DNA from: Plantimonas leprariae
GTDB taxonomy: Bacteria > Pseudomonadota > Alphaproteobacteria > Rhizobiales > Rhizobiaceae
DNA length: 64,000 bases
Direction of reading: 5' to 3'
Assembly: GCF_008802405.1 (NCBI RefSeq)
Contig: NZ_VZDO01000005.1
Span: 1 to 64,000 of the forward strand
Of the stretch, positions 17,219 through 24,773 are shown piece by piece. The translations under genes were made by a program, and so were the position numbers. The notes beneath the pieces are model-generated. The model saw only the letters and a program-made list of their open reading frames with translations. It ran no database searches and was not told the origin of the DNA. Each line of letters begins with the position of its first letter. The stretch's first letter is position 1.

Positions 17219-17638
17219 ATGGCGCGCGGTGGAGCCCGTGACGGAGCAGGAAGACCGGCGGGCGTCCCGAACCGCCGGACAGCGGATGCTGTCGCCGAAC
17301 TGATGGGTTCCGGTCTGTCGCCGCTCGCCTTCCTGACGAACCTCTATCGAGACGAGACGGCTGACCTGAAGGACCGCGCTTGGGCGGCGAACGCCGTCGC
17401 TCCCTTCGTACATCCGCGCCTCGCGCCGACGCAGCAGCGCGTCACCATCGCGTTGCCGGACACCTCGACGGCGGACGGCGTTCGCGATGCCATCGCTGCC
17501 GTGATCGAGGCTGTGTCCTACGGGGACTTATCGCCGGCCGAGGCGCAGCAGATCGTCGCCGTCATCGAGGCGCAGCGGAAGGCCATCGAGACCGCCGACA
17601 TCCTGCCAAGGCTGGAGAAGCTGGAGGCGGCGAAGTGA
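17219..17638 (+). CDS. Phage terminase-small-subunit-like DNA-binding protein
   Basis: The ORF encodes 139 residues. The N-terminus MARGGARDGAGRPAGVPNRR is the glycine/arginine hook seen in small terminase and DUF5681-type proteins. A helical part with LKDRAWAANAVAPFVHPRLA follows, with a C-terminal coiled helix. AGAGGAA lies about ten bases before the ATG. No large terminase follows, because an IS1595-type transposase fragment begins directly after it, so the phage module may have been cut here. Confidence 0.6.
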   Translation: MARGGARDGAGRPAGVPNRRTADAVAELMGSGLSPLAFLTNLYRDETADLKDRAWAANAVAPFVHPRLAPTQQRVTIALPDTSTADGVRDAIAAVIEAVSYGDLSPAEAQQIVAVIEAQRKAIETADILPRLEKLEAAK

Positions 17639-17648
17639 GGAGTGCAGT

Positions 17649-17864
17649 GAGAAGCACCTGCACCGCTATCTCGCAAAGTTCGACTTCCGTTACAACAACC
17701 GCATTAGGCGTGTCGTTGACGATAACGGAAGGGTGCCGCGCGCGCTAACCGGAGTGAAGGGCATGCGTCTGACCTACCGGCGGATTAACGAAGTCGCAGC
17801 CGTTCAGAGGCGGCTTCTGCGGGAAAGCGAGTCAGTATCAAAGGCTTATCAGCAACAGGGATAA
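17649..17864 (+). pseudogene. IS1595/ISXO2-type transposase, C-terminal remnant
   Basis: The frame reads EKHLHRYLAKFDFRYNNRIR then ALTGVKGMRLTYRRIN and stops at 17862-17864. HxYLxEFxFRYNxR near the end and the GxxGxRLTY tail are characteristic of the DDE domain of ISXO2-like transposases. The upstream catalytic part is absent and no terminal inverted repeats are evident. Confidence 0.82.
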
Positions 17865-18034
17865 CGCATTGAAACATCTTGACTTTCCCGAACTTCTGCT
17901 TAACTCTCGACGCGGCGGGGTACGCTGGAACCCCCTCGGGCTTCATCGTCGTGTGAAGCAGTCGGTAAGGACGGTCGCCCACTGGATGGTGGCCTACATG
18001 CCCCCGATGGTAACGAGGCCAGGACCCGCCACCC

Positions 18035-18897
18035 CTAAATCTGATATCCGTAGAAGCGGAAGATAGACTTCTGATCTTCGGACAAGTTCAACGTCCAGTT
18101 CTTCCACGGGAGAAGCGTTACGCCGGCGTTCGCGAAGATGCTGCCTCTGGACGCCATGCGGGGCCTCAAAGCCTCAGCATGTCGCGTCGTCCAGTGCCGG
18201 GTGCCAGCGTTTGCCGCTTGGAAGAAGGCGCTCGCAACAACGTCTGCGACTTGGCAACCGGCATTAATCTGGTGAGCTATAACTTCCACGTTTGCGGGAT
18301 CCACAACACGGAAGTCAACCGCCCGGGCCGTTTGGAACAAACGGCTCTCTTCGGTCTGCTTCTTGAGCAGCGATAGGTAGGTGTAGACATGACGATAACT
18401 GTGACCGCCGCGTTTGCTGAAGATCAATTTGACGGGTTGCGGACGTCCGGTTTCTTTCACCGCTCGGTGAGCGCACCATTCGCTGACGCGCTCTAACAGG
18501 ACACGGATGCAATAATTGTAAAAGTAGTCCTTCGGGTGCATCGAGAAAGCTTCGGCTGCTGGGTTCTTGTATTTTCGCATATTCTTTTTGTTTGAGATAA
18601 CAACAAAATTTCGTAATTCTGCGCTCGCAACCGCAGTGCAAACTGCCAACCTTCGCGGCTCATTAGGTACCTGAAGTGCAAATCGGGCCGTTGAGTAGAT
18701 CGGATATCGACTTTGATCGAACGAACCAAATCCACCAGCTTAGGCTCATTGGTTGCGCGCATGACAGTGCAGCCGACAACAAACCATTCACTCGCGCCTT
18801 TGGGATCAATCGGCGCGACGGTCCTGATGCCAGGATCGCCCGCCTCATCGATGTAGGCTAAGAAGTAGGGTTCTTGGGATTGTAGCTCGAGGGTCAT
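18035..18897 (-). pseudogene. DUF3800 protein, frameshifted
   Basis: The N-terminal frame from the ATG at 18897 gives the DUF3800 signature YFLAYIDEAGDPGIRT and later LHFRYLMSRE. After about 18650 the sensible sequence moves to another frame: RLAVCTAVASAELRNFVVIS, NKKNMRKYKNP, then HPKDYFYNYCIRVLLERVSE and NAGCQVADVVASAFFQA. This is the usual DUF3800 order (an RNase H-like fold suspected in defence or mobile-element functions). One indel near 18648-18655 explains both frames. GC content is lower than in neighbours, suggesting separate acquisition. Confidence 0.8.
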
Positions 18898-19125
18898 TCC
18901 ACGACGAAGCAAAGTGAGGCGCGCAAAGGCCAAATCGACCAGTTCCGCGAAGCCGCGTGTCAGCTTGAGACCGATGACATTGAGCAACGCTTTGGCTCTA
19001 CCCTAGAGGGCGCCACAGCAAACTGTCGATGAAACTTCGCGCTCGGCGCCTAATCTCCGATCCCGTCCGCGACCCGCTGACGCGCCGCCCCGGTCAGCAT
19101 CAGCCAGCGCGATCCGCGCCAGCCG

Positions 19126-19443
19126 TCAGTGTAGGTCTGGCGCGCTCCAGCCCTTCGCCTCGTCGATCCACACCTGCTTCGTCCGCTTGTCGTAGACGCA
19201 CAGCATCTTGCCCTTCGCGCCCTTCAAGGTGCGCTGCGGAAACACGCCGGTGACGAGCGTCACGACCTTGTTCAGCGTGTCGTCGAACTGCACAAGCTCA
19301 GACACGTGCGCGTGCTTCAGTCCGCTGGACGCCGCACACTTCTCGGCAACGGCGAGCGTAAATGCAGCCCATGCGTCGGGCGACGAGGCGTTCGCGGTTG
19401 CAGACAGCGCGAGGAACGGCAAGAGAACCAGAAGGCGACGCAT
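19126..19443 (-). CDS. Small secreted hypothetical protein
   Basis: The ORF encodes 105 residues with a clear signal peptide, MRRLLVLLPFLALSATANAS. The mature part contains two cysteines (EKCAASSGLKHAH; KMLCVYDKRTKQVWIDEAKG). The second part resembles small periplasmic proteins that end in a tryptophan-containing hairpin. GGAG precedes the ATG by about ten bases. It has no assigned function and lies downstream of the thermonuclease on the same strand. Confidence 0.6.
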   Translation of the reverse strand: MRRLLVLLPFLALSATANASSPDAWAAFTLAVAEKCAASSGLKHAHVSELVQFDDTLNKVVTLVTGVFPQRTLKGAKGKMLCVYDKRTKQVWIDEAKGWSAPDLH

Positions 19444-19587
19444 CGAAACTCCGTGAATGACTGCCCGGAACCCTCGAGGCAGCGTGCAGCCTTTGGCTGC
19501 CGATGTTGTCCGCGTAGTGACGCCAGCTGCTGCCAGAACCGTCGTCGCCGTCCGGCCGGCGGCGTCCAATGTGCCAGCGCCTCGCGT

Positions 19588-20085
19588 TCAGCCGCCGTCC
19601 CGCCTCTCTCGCCGCCATTCCCACGGTGCCTGCCAGCGACCAGCCCACGCGCCGCGGCGCTTCGCCTTCGCCTCGGCCTCGCGTGCCGCGTAGCGACCAT
19701 GACTGTACTGCGCGTAGTCTCGTGCCCAGCCGCCACTCACCATCGCGGCTCCAATGTCCTTCCCATCAAGCCGGCAGATGGCGACGATCCGTCCGTAACG
19801 ATCGCGGTCCTGTTCCTCGCAGGCGACCTGTCCGTTGCGGCCGACGATCTGCGCCAAGGCGTCGGCCGCCCGTGCGCCGCAGAGATACCGCAGGCCGGCG
19901 GCGTTGCGGCAAGACTGCCGGCTTTCGGGCGCATCGATGCCGAACAGGCGAACGCGTTCCTTCGTGCCGTCGACCTTGATCGTGTCGCCGTCGACGACTT
20001 CGACCCGGCCGGCGATCGGCTGCGCGGCGCTGACCGTCGAGGCCATCCCCAGCAGCACCGCCGCCGCGATCATAGATGCTCTCAT
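19588..20085 (-). CDS. Secreted thermonuclease (SNase-like)
   Basis: The ORF encodes 165 residues. A signal peptide ([20 protein letters not shown]) precedes an OB-fold nuclease domain: GRVEVVDGDTIKVDG, then the catalytic pattern RVRLFGIDAPES and the second catalytic Arg in RDRYGRIVAICR. C-terminal GGWARDYAQYSHGRYAAREA matches the family. It would hydrolyse DNA or RNA in the periplasm or medium using calcium. Its start overlaps the end of the next upstream gene by four bases, so it is the last gene of the YedK operon. Confidence 0.9.
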   Translation of the reverse strand: MRASMIAAAVLLGMASTVSAAQPIAGRVEVVDGDTIKVDGTKERVRLFGIDAPESRQSCRNAAGLRYLCGARAADALAQIVGRNGQVACEEQDRDRYGRIVAICRLDGKDIGAAMVSGGWARDYAQYSHGRYAAREAEAKAKRRGAWAGRWQAPWEWRRERRDGG

Positions 20086-20375
20086 CCGATCGCTTCCCCG
20101 TTTGCCAATCGTCCGCCGCGGGCTGTGAGGTGAAGCCACTCAGATCCATCCGGGTCGATCACGTAATCCGCAATGCCGTCCTGAAAGAGTTCCAGCGCGG
20201 TTTCCCGTTCGGCCAGCGTTAGCGACTTTCCACTCGTCCCCATGCCGGTATTGTCGCCGTCCAGCAGGATCGCGATCAAAGCGCGCTGCTCAGGCGTGAA
20301 GCGTTCGAGCGTCAGCGGGTAGAGCGGCCGCTCTAGGATCTCCGCCAACGCGGCGAATGGGTCGACCGTCATCAC
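20082..20375 (-). CDS. Small hypothetical protein in the YedK operon
   Basis: The ORF encodes 97 residues with an acidic helical sequence ([40 protein letters not shown]) and the ending [17 protein letters not shown]. The helical [10 protein letters not shown] start and LTARGG end echo the small paralogs encoded upstream, so it may be a distant relative. It overlaps both neighbours by four bases. Confidence 0.6.
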   Translation of the reverse strand: MMTVDPFAALAEILERPLYPLTLERFTPEQRALIAILLDGDNTGMGTSGKSLTLAERETALELFQDGIADYVIDPDGSEWLHLTARGGRLANGEAIG

Positions 20376-21025
20376 TCGTCTCCGTCCTTGCGCTCACCCT
20401 TGGCGACGATCCGCAAGCTCCCGTCCGGCAGCGGTCGTTGCAGCGCCGACGCCTCGTCCCAACCCGCCCGGAGCCACGTATCCATCTCCTCCGGCGTCGT
20501 CAGGATCACCGGCATGGCTTTCGGATGAACCGCCTTCACCTCCTTGTTCGGATCGGTGGTCAGGAAGCCGTAGGCGTCGACCGTGACCTCGCCTTCCTTG
20601 ATCTTCCGGACGCTGGTCCATGTCGTCCAGACGCCCGCAAACACCATCAGCGGCCGGTCGTCGTTGGCGGCGAACCAGACCGGCACCTTCTTGCCGTCGA
20701 TCGTGTCGTATTCCGAGAAGGACGTCAGCGGCACCAGGCAGCGGTGCTCGGGGTTAAGCCAGCGCCGCCAGTGCGAGGACTTGGTGTTGCGGATGTTCGT
20801 CACGCCCGGATCGGTCTTCTTGCCCTCCAAGGCGAACTTCGGCGACGGCATGCCCCAGCGCGCCATCGCGAGTTCGCGCTCGCCCCTCGTCACCCGGACG
20901 ATGGGAGCGGAGGTGTCGGGGAACACGCCCGGGAGAGAGGGCAGGTTGCCGGCGTTGTTCAGCGCCGCGTTAGTGAACTCGCGGATCGCGGCCTGGCCTT
21001 TGGTGATCGAGTAAAGGTTGCACAT
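20372..21025 (-). CDS. yedK: SOS response-associated peptidase (HMCES/YedK)
   Basis: The ORF encodes 217 residues starting [14 protein letters not shown]. Cysteine 2 becomes N-terminal and forms the covalent thiazolidine link to abasic sites in single-stranded DNA. Other family residues are visible: the Asn in [14 protein letters not shown], the Glu in [12 protein letters not shown] and the His in [10 protein letters not shown]. Length is normal. It protects abasic sites from strand breaks and may release its own crosslink. Here it is part of an overlapping operon with small unknown proteins and thermonuclease. Confidence 0.93.
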   Translation of the reverse strand: MCNLYSITKGQAAIREFTNAALNNAGNLPSLPGVFPDTSAPIVRVTRGERELAMARWGMPSPKFALEGKKTDPGVTNIRNTKSSHWRRWLNPEHRCLVPLTSFSEYDTIDGKKVPVWFAANDDRPLMVFAGVWTTWTSVRKIKEGEVTVDAYGFLTTDPNKEVKAVHPKAMPVILTTPEEMDTWLRAGWDEASALQRPLPDGSLRIVAKGERKDGDE

Positions 21026-21270
21026 CAGCCGACTGCGCTTCCGTCTTCGATACGCCGGCCAGCTTCCGTCAGCCGCAGCCAGAGGCTGTCTCTCCAGCCG
21101 GGCATTTCTTCCACCAACCCAAGCACGATCATCGATCCTGCGGTGGCGAGAAGTTCCGGACAAATTTGATCTACCGAACGGCCAACGCTGTCCTCATGCG
21201 GGTAGCCGTCGTTAAGCCTAACCAAGAGCTGCTGCTGCACCTCTGTCAGATCGGACCAAGTGACGTTCAA
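21025..21270 (-). CDS. Small paralog family protein 1
   Basis: The ORF encodes 81 residues, beginning [20 protein letters not shown], with [20 protein letters not shown] later. It is paralogous to 21267-21503, 21500-21745 and 29290-29496, all of which begin with a DL--xQR-L helix and end with LT---R--xxDG. The stop overlaps the yedK ATG by one base and the start overlaps its upstream paralog. The function is unknown. Confidence 0.75.
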   Translation of the reverse strand: MNVTWSDLTEVQQQLLVRLNDGYPHEDSVGRSVDQICPELLATAGSMIVLGLVEEMPGWRDSLWLRLTEAGRRIEDGSAVG

Positions 21271-21503
21271 TGGGCTGTTGCCTCGCTCTCAACGGGAGCC
21301 GGACCGACGCCGTCATCAACGACGGAGCGGCCGAAATCCGTTAGACACCGCTCGGCGATGTCTACCAGGCCGAATCGTTCAAGCACGCGGGCGTCCTCCG
21401 CCTGACGGGCGCTCAACTCGTCCGGCGTCGATCCGTAGCGGTGGTCAAGCGCGATGAGCGTGCGGCGCTGCGATTGGCTGAGATCCGCCCACGTCACAGT
21501 CAT
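21267..21503 (-). CDS. Small paralog family protein 2
   Basis: The ORF encodes 78 residues: MTVTWADLSQSQRRTLIALD, HRYGSTPDELS, LERFGLVDIAERCLTDFGRS, VVDDGVG. It is closest to the protein at 29290-29496 (LDHRxGSxP, RFG, LTxxGRxxVDxGV). Both ends overlap neighbours by four bases. The function is unknown. Confidence 0.75.
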   Translation of the reverse strand: MTVTWADLSQSQRRTLIALDHRYGSTPDELSARQAEDARVLERFGLVDIAERCLTDFGRSVVDDGVGPAPVESEATAH

Positions 21504-21745
21504 TCCGTCAGCCCTTCGATCATCATCCGCTGCGCCACAACCGTCAGCATCAGCCAATGCGTGCCTCGCCAGCCGTCTACGACCTCAATCAGGCCGAGCG
21601 GGAACATCGTCTGCGCGGTGATGACTTCAGCATCCGACAGCTCGGAAATCTCGCAGCCAATTGCCGTGGCCGGCGCGTCGGTGCCGCAGAGCTTCGCCAG
21701 GAGGCGGCGCTGGGACGGCATCAGGTCGTCAAGCGAGAAATTCAT
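21500..21745 (-). CDS. Small paralog family protein 3
   Basis: The ORF encodes 81 residues from MNFSLDDLMPSQRRLLAKLC, with MFPLGLIEVVDGWRGTHWLM then LTVVAQRMMIEG. It is closest to the protein at 21025-21270 (GWRxxxWLxLT). The ATG at 21745 has a weak ribosome binding site, and a TTG nine codons upstream keeps the frame. It is probably the first gene of the YedK operon. Confidence 0.7.
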   Translation of the reverse strand: MNFSLDDLMPSQRRLLAKLCGTDAPATAIGCEISELSDAEVITAQTMFPLGLIEVVDGWRGTHWLMLTVVAQRMMIEGLTE

Positions 21746-21874
21746 TCCCGGCACATTCGTTTGATTGGGCAAGGTCCGTCAACCAACCGAATGGCAGCGT
21801 TCGATAAAACGACGTGCCGGAATGCAGGCCGTTGCGCTTGATTATATTCCTATATCGCCCCAGCTTGGCCGGCC

Positions 21875-22186
21875 ATGGGGCGAAGCCGATATCAGCATGG
21901 ACCGTTGCTGACGCTGGTGAAGCGGCAAGGGCTTCTGGTCGCGATCGGCTGCAATCTCTGCCGCACATCCCGGCACTACGATCCCGATGACCTTCGCCTC
22001 CTGTTCGGCGATATCGACGTGGATACCGTCGAGCGGCGCATCCGGTGCGAGGCTTGCGACAAGCAAGATTACGTAACGGTGCGCACGTGGCGGCCGGTCG
22101 GCTCCGACTGGCGTGGGCTCGTTATCCGTCGCCTCGTGCGAGTCGAGACGGTACGCCGGCCGGTTTGGAGAGATGAGCAGGCATGA
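21875..22186 (+). CDS. Small zinc-ribbon-like protein
   Basis: The ORF encodes 103 residues with two CxxC pairs, IGCNLCRTSRHYDPDDLRLL and RIRCEACDKQDYVTVRTWRP, a typical zinc knuckle. It is divergently transcribed from the YedK operon and does not match a family I can name. The ribosome binding site before 21875 is weak. Confidence 0.65.
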   Translation: MGRSRYQHGPLLTLVKRQGLLVAIGCNLCRTSRHYDPDDLRLLFGDIDVDTVERRIRCEACDKQDYVTVRTWRPVGSDWRGLVIRRLVRVETVRRPVWRDEQA

Positions 22187-22230
22187 CGAACGGTGCACGG
22201 CACCACTACCGTGTCCATTCGTTCAGGCGA

Positions 22231-22665
22231 CTAGTAGCCGCCGTAGCCACTATACCCGCCTGGGCGTGACGCAGCACTCCGACGACCGCAACGGTTACCA
22301 GCGGCGTCGATGCTGTCAGGCGTAGGGCAGTTGCCGCGATACGGTCTGTATCCACCATAACCCCCATATCCACCTGGGGCGGCAGCTCCGGCCGCCACAC
22401 CAACCCCAACCACAGCGATGCCCGTCATGATGGCGCCATCAGTCGCAATGAGCCGCTGGCACTTCTCAAGGGTGGCGCCGCGCCGGACAGCGAGCTTGGC
22501 GGCCGCGGTTCGATAGGCTTCGTCGTTGTCGGTAAGCGCGATTTTACAGAGGTTCAGGGTGTCTTTGCTCGTCAGGCTCGCCACATCCCTCGACGGCGGG
22601 GGCGTAGTGGCGCAGGCGGCGAACTCGGCTGCTGCCAGTAACGACGCAATGATCCTGATGCGCAT
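22231..22665 (-). CDS. Putative lipoprotein with Gly/Tyr repeats
   Basis: The ORF encodes 144 residues. MRIRIIASLLAAAEFAACAT has a signal sequence with a lipobox-like AAC. A cysteine-containing helical domain follows (CKIALTDNDEAYRTAAAKLA, LEKCQRLI), then a hydrophobic Gly/Ala helix and Gly-Gly-Tyr repeats at the end. The ribosome binding site AGGGGA lies inside a hairpin at 22673-22690. The function is unknown. Confidence 0.65.
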   Translation of the reverse strand: MRIRIIASLLAAAEFAACATTPPPSRDVASLTSKDTLNLCKIALTDNDEAYRTAAAKLAVRRGATLEKCQRLIATDGAIMTGIAVVGVGVAAGAAAPGGYGGYGGYRPYRGNCPTPDSIDAAGNRCGRRSAASRPGGYSGYGGY

Positions 22666-22672
22666 GCTATTT

Positions 22673-22690
22673 CCCCTAAATGCTCAGGGG
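22673..22690 (-). promoter_or_regulatory. Hairpin covering the ribosome binding site
   Basis: On the minus strand CCCCT-GAGCATTT-AGGGG forms a five-base-pair stem. The 3' arm is part of the Shine-Dalgarno AGGGGA for the gene starting at 22665, so the site could be masked. Confidence 0.4.
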
Positions 22691-22832
22691 ACTGTTACAC
22701 GCTAAAGCGGTGTTTGCCACATTGACGCCGCGTTTTGCACAACCGGTGCCGCCTGACGTCAACGTCACTGTTCCTTCCGCGGCCTGACGCCGGCCCGGCC
22801 GCCGTTCTCGGCGATGAACGGGTCAGATAGCA

Positions 22833-23321
22833 TCAACGATCGCAGCCCTGGACCCGCTTGAACGACTTCGTCAGTCCCCGAATGACCGGATCCATCGCCT
22901 GCTTGGCACTTGCATCGTATTCGAGCCGGAAGAAGGCGACTTGCTCCGGGCAGGCGGGGATAGCTCGCTGATAGACGATGCGTTCGCCCCGGGTGCCGGA
23001 CAGAACGGCGAAGTCTGGCGCGTTGCGGCTGTAGACGATGCGCCAGCCGTCACGCTCATCGTCCGTCCGGCGCGTTGCCGCTTCGTCCTGGAAGCTGCCT
23101 TCCATAATATTCGAGCCCCAAACGGCGAGGTCAGCATGGCCGAGCTTCGAGATTGAATGGCCACCGTCGCCGTTGTCGGCTTCCCGGATCGGCCCGAAGC
23201 CCGCAGGGATCGTGATGCCATAGACGAAGCGGGCGTTGAGGTAGCGCTTCCCAACCTCGGCGTTTGCCGACACGACGAGCATGTTTGCGGCCGACAACGC
23301 GAGGACGAGGCGGCCAATCAT
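22833..23321 (-). CDS. Secreted hypothetical protein
   Basis: The ORF encodes 162 residues with an N-terminal signal (MIGRLVLALSAANMLVVSAN). The mature part reads FVYGITIPAGFGPIREADNG and later ERIVYQRAIPACPEQVAFFR with a final cysteine. It resembles periplasmic proteins with a single beta-sheet domain, but I cannot name the family. Its start overlaps the stop of the XRE regulator (ATGA), so the two are co-translated. Confidence 0.65.
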   Translation of the reverse strand: MIGRLVLALSAANMLVVSANAEVGKRYLNARFVYGITIPAGFGPIREADNGDGGHSISKLGHADLAVWGSNIMEGSFQDEAATRRTDDERDGWRIVYSRNAPDFAVLSGTRGERIVYQRAIPACPEQVAFFRLEYDASAKQAMDPVIRGLTKSFKRVQGCDR

Positions 23322-23569
23322 GTTCCGAGATCCTTCCGCAGTCTGACGCCAGGCCCACCCTCAGCACTCGCACCAGCCTCGAGGAAGACGACGCCAGCGG
23401 CTTCGAGAGCGCGACGGACGGCATTCACGTTGTCGGCGGAACTCCGGCCGGGGCCAACTTTCTCCATCCGCTTGATGGTCGGCAGGGAAAGACCCGCCGC
23501 CTCAGCAAGCTGCGTTTGCGACCATTCTATCAGGCCTCGCGCCGCCCTTAACTGGCTGGCTTCGATCAT
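23318..23569 (-). CDS. XRE-family helix-turn-helix regulator
   Basis: The ORF encodes 83 residues. MIEASQLRAARGLIEWSQTQ then LAEAAGLSLPTIKRMEKVGP is a Cro/C1-type helix-turn-helix, and NVNAVRRALEAAGVVFLEAG is the usual C-terminal helix and strand of this alphaproteobacterial group. GAGGGGC precedes the ATG. Three ACATNNTGGAT repeats lie directly upstream in the divergent promoter region and are its likely operators. Confidence 0.88.
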   Translation of the reverse strand: MIEASQLRAARGLIEWSQTQLAEAAGLSLPTIKRMEKVGPGRSSADNVNAVRRALEAAGVVFLEAGASAEGGPGVRLRKDLGT

Positions 23570-23586
23570 TCGCCCCTCAACGTGAA

Positions 23587-23651
23587 ACATTCTGGATAAC
23601 GGGCGATACAAAAGGGTTTACATTCTGGATCGCTTATCATACATAATGGAT
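23587..23651. promoter_or_regulatory. Operator repeats ACATNNTGGAT in a divergent promoter
   Basis: Direct copies lie at 23587-23597 and 23620-23630 (ACATTCTGGAT) and at 23641-23651 (ACATAATGGAT), between the XRE gene and the divergent operon starting at 23678. Spacings of 33 and 21 bases put the sites on similar helical faces. Confidence 0.6.
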
Positions 23652-23677
23652 CACGAACGATCCAAAGGCAACTGGCA

Positions 23678-23980
23678 ATGATCAACCGCTCCACCATCAT
23701 GACCGCCGCGTGGGCATCGTACCGCAAGGTGGCTATCGCCGCCCGCTACGATCGCTTTTGCCGCCGCCTGTTCAGTCGCGTCCTGCGGCAGGCTTGGATT
23801 AACGCCAAGGCCGACGCTGCCCGCCAGCGTCGCGCCGCTGCGGTCATCGCCGTGCCTGTCACGTCGGCCGAGCCGACCGCCTTCCACACGGCGATGGACG
23901 CGCTGAAGTACCTGCCGGCGCACATGAGCTTCGAGCGCGCCGCCGCCGCCGTCCGCACCCGCTTCGCTCTGCACGCCTGA
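23678..23980 (+). CDS. Small hypothetical protein, first gene of the XRE-divergent operon
   Basis: The ORF encodes 100 basic, Ala/Arg-rich residues: MINRSTIMTAAWASYRKVAI then FCRRLFSRVLRQAWINAKAD. The opening MINRSxIMxxAWxxYR is seen in small prophage proteins of Rhizobiales. It is preceded by the operator repeats and followed 13 bases later by the next small gene. No function is known. Confidence 0.65.
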   Translation: MINRSTIMTAAWASYRKVAIAARYDRFCRRLFSRVLRQAWINAKADAARQRRAAAVIAVPVTSAEPTAFHTAMDALKYLPAHMSFERAAAAVRTRFALHA

Positions 23981-23993
23981 GAGGAGAGCCGCC

Positions 23994-24164
23994 GTGACCA
24001 AACCCGCGTCCGCCAAGCCGTCCGAGCCGCCGCTCGCCGATCCCGGCCTCGCGCTCGTCCGCGCCTTGCCGCTCAACGCCGCCACGCTCGTCCACAACGC
24101 CATCATGGACATGCTGCGCGTGCCGCCCTTGCCGCGTCCGCCGCTGAACATGCCGGCCGAGTAG
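23994..24164 (+). CDS. Small proline-rich hypothetical protein
   Basis: The 56-residue frame starts at GTG with a strong ribosome binding site (GAGAGGAGAG). It reads SEPPLADPGLALVRALPLNA and ends NMPAE. It sits between two operon genes with tight spacing. No family is recognised. Confidence 0.5.
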   Translation: MTKPASAKPSEPPLADPGLALVRALPLNAATLVHNAIMDMLRVPPLPRPPLNMPAE

Positions 24165-24206
24165 GGCCACCCCGAACACCGCCATCCGTCATCAGGAGAT
24201 CCGAGA

Positions 24207-24773
24207 ATGCCTAACGTCCCGATCCGGGCGACCGGCGAAGCTGCGCCCGCCGTGTCCCGCCGTGCCTTCCTGCGCACCAGTGCCAACGCCAGCGCCGCCG
24301 TCGTCGCGGCCAGCGGCATCGCCGTACTGACCTCGTCGTCGCAAGCGGCCGAGCATCCCGATGCCGAACTCGTCGCGCTCGGCATCGAGTTCGATGCCCT
24401 GTTCGCGCAATACAAATCCAGCACGACAAAGGCGGAAGCGGCTTCCGAGGCCTTCCAGGCGGCCCGGCCGGCTCCGACAGAAGGTGGCCCGGCTTTCGAA
24501 GCGTGGTGGGCAGACTACAGCGTCGCGGTGGATGGCGACTGGGGCCCCTCTGACGAATGGTCGGAGCGGGTCGCTGCCGTCACGGAGAAGATCCGAGCGT
24601 TGTCGGCGACAACGCTGGCCGGCTTCGCAGTGAAGGCTCGGACGCTGCGGTTCGACCTTGCCAAATGGGGCGACAGCCCCGAGCCGATGCTGGACTGGGA
24701 CTGGGACGACGAGAGCCTAGAGCGCTTCGTCCGCGAGATCGAAGCTGCCGGCGGCGGGAGGACGCTCGCATGA
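24207..24773 (+). CDS. Tat-signal hypothetical protein 1
   Basis: The ORF encodes 188 residues. The N-terminus contains SRRAFLRTSANASAAVVAAS, a twin-arginine motif followed by a hydrophobic helix, predicting export in folded form. The mature part is acidic and Trp-rich (FEAWWADYSVAVDGDWGPSD; MLDWDWDDESLERFVREI). CAGGAG precedes the ATG. It overlaps the next Tat-signal gene by four bases. I do not recognise a catalytic motif. Confidence 0.7.
   Translation: MPNVPIRATGEAAPAVSRRAFLRTSANASAAVVAASGIAVLTSSSQAAEHPDAELVALGIEFDALFAQYKSSTTKAEAASEAFQAARPAPTEGGPAFEAWWADYSVAVDGDWGPSDEWSERVAAVTEKIRALSATTLAGFAVKARTLRFDLAKWGDSPEPMLDWDWDDESLERFVREIEAAGGGRTLA

Noticed and set aside
17869-18066. 65-residue ORF after the transposase fragment
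   Set aside because: It has no ribosome binding site, no recognisable pattern, and lies in insertion-sequence debris.
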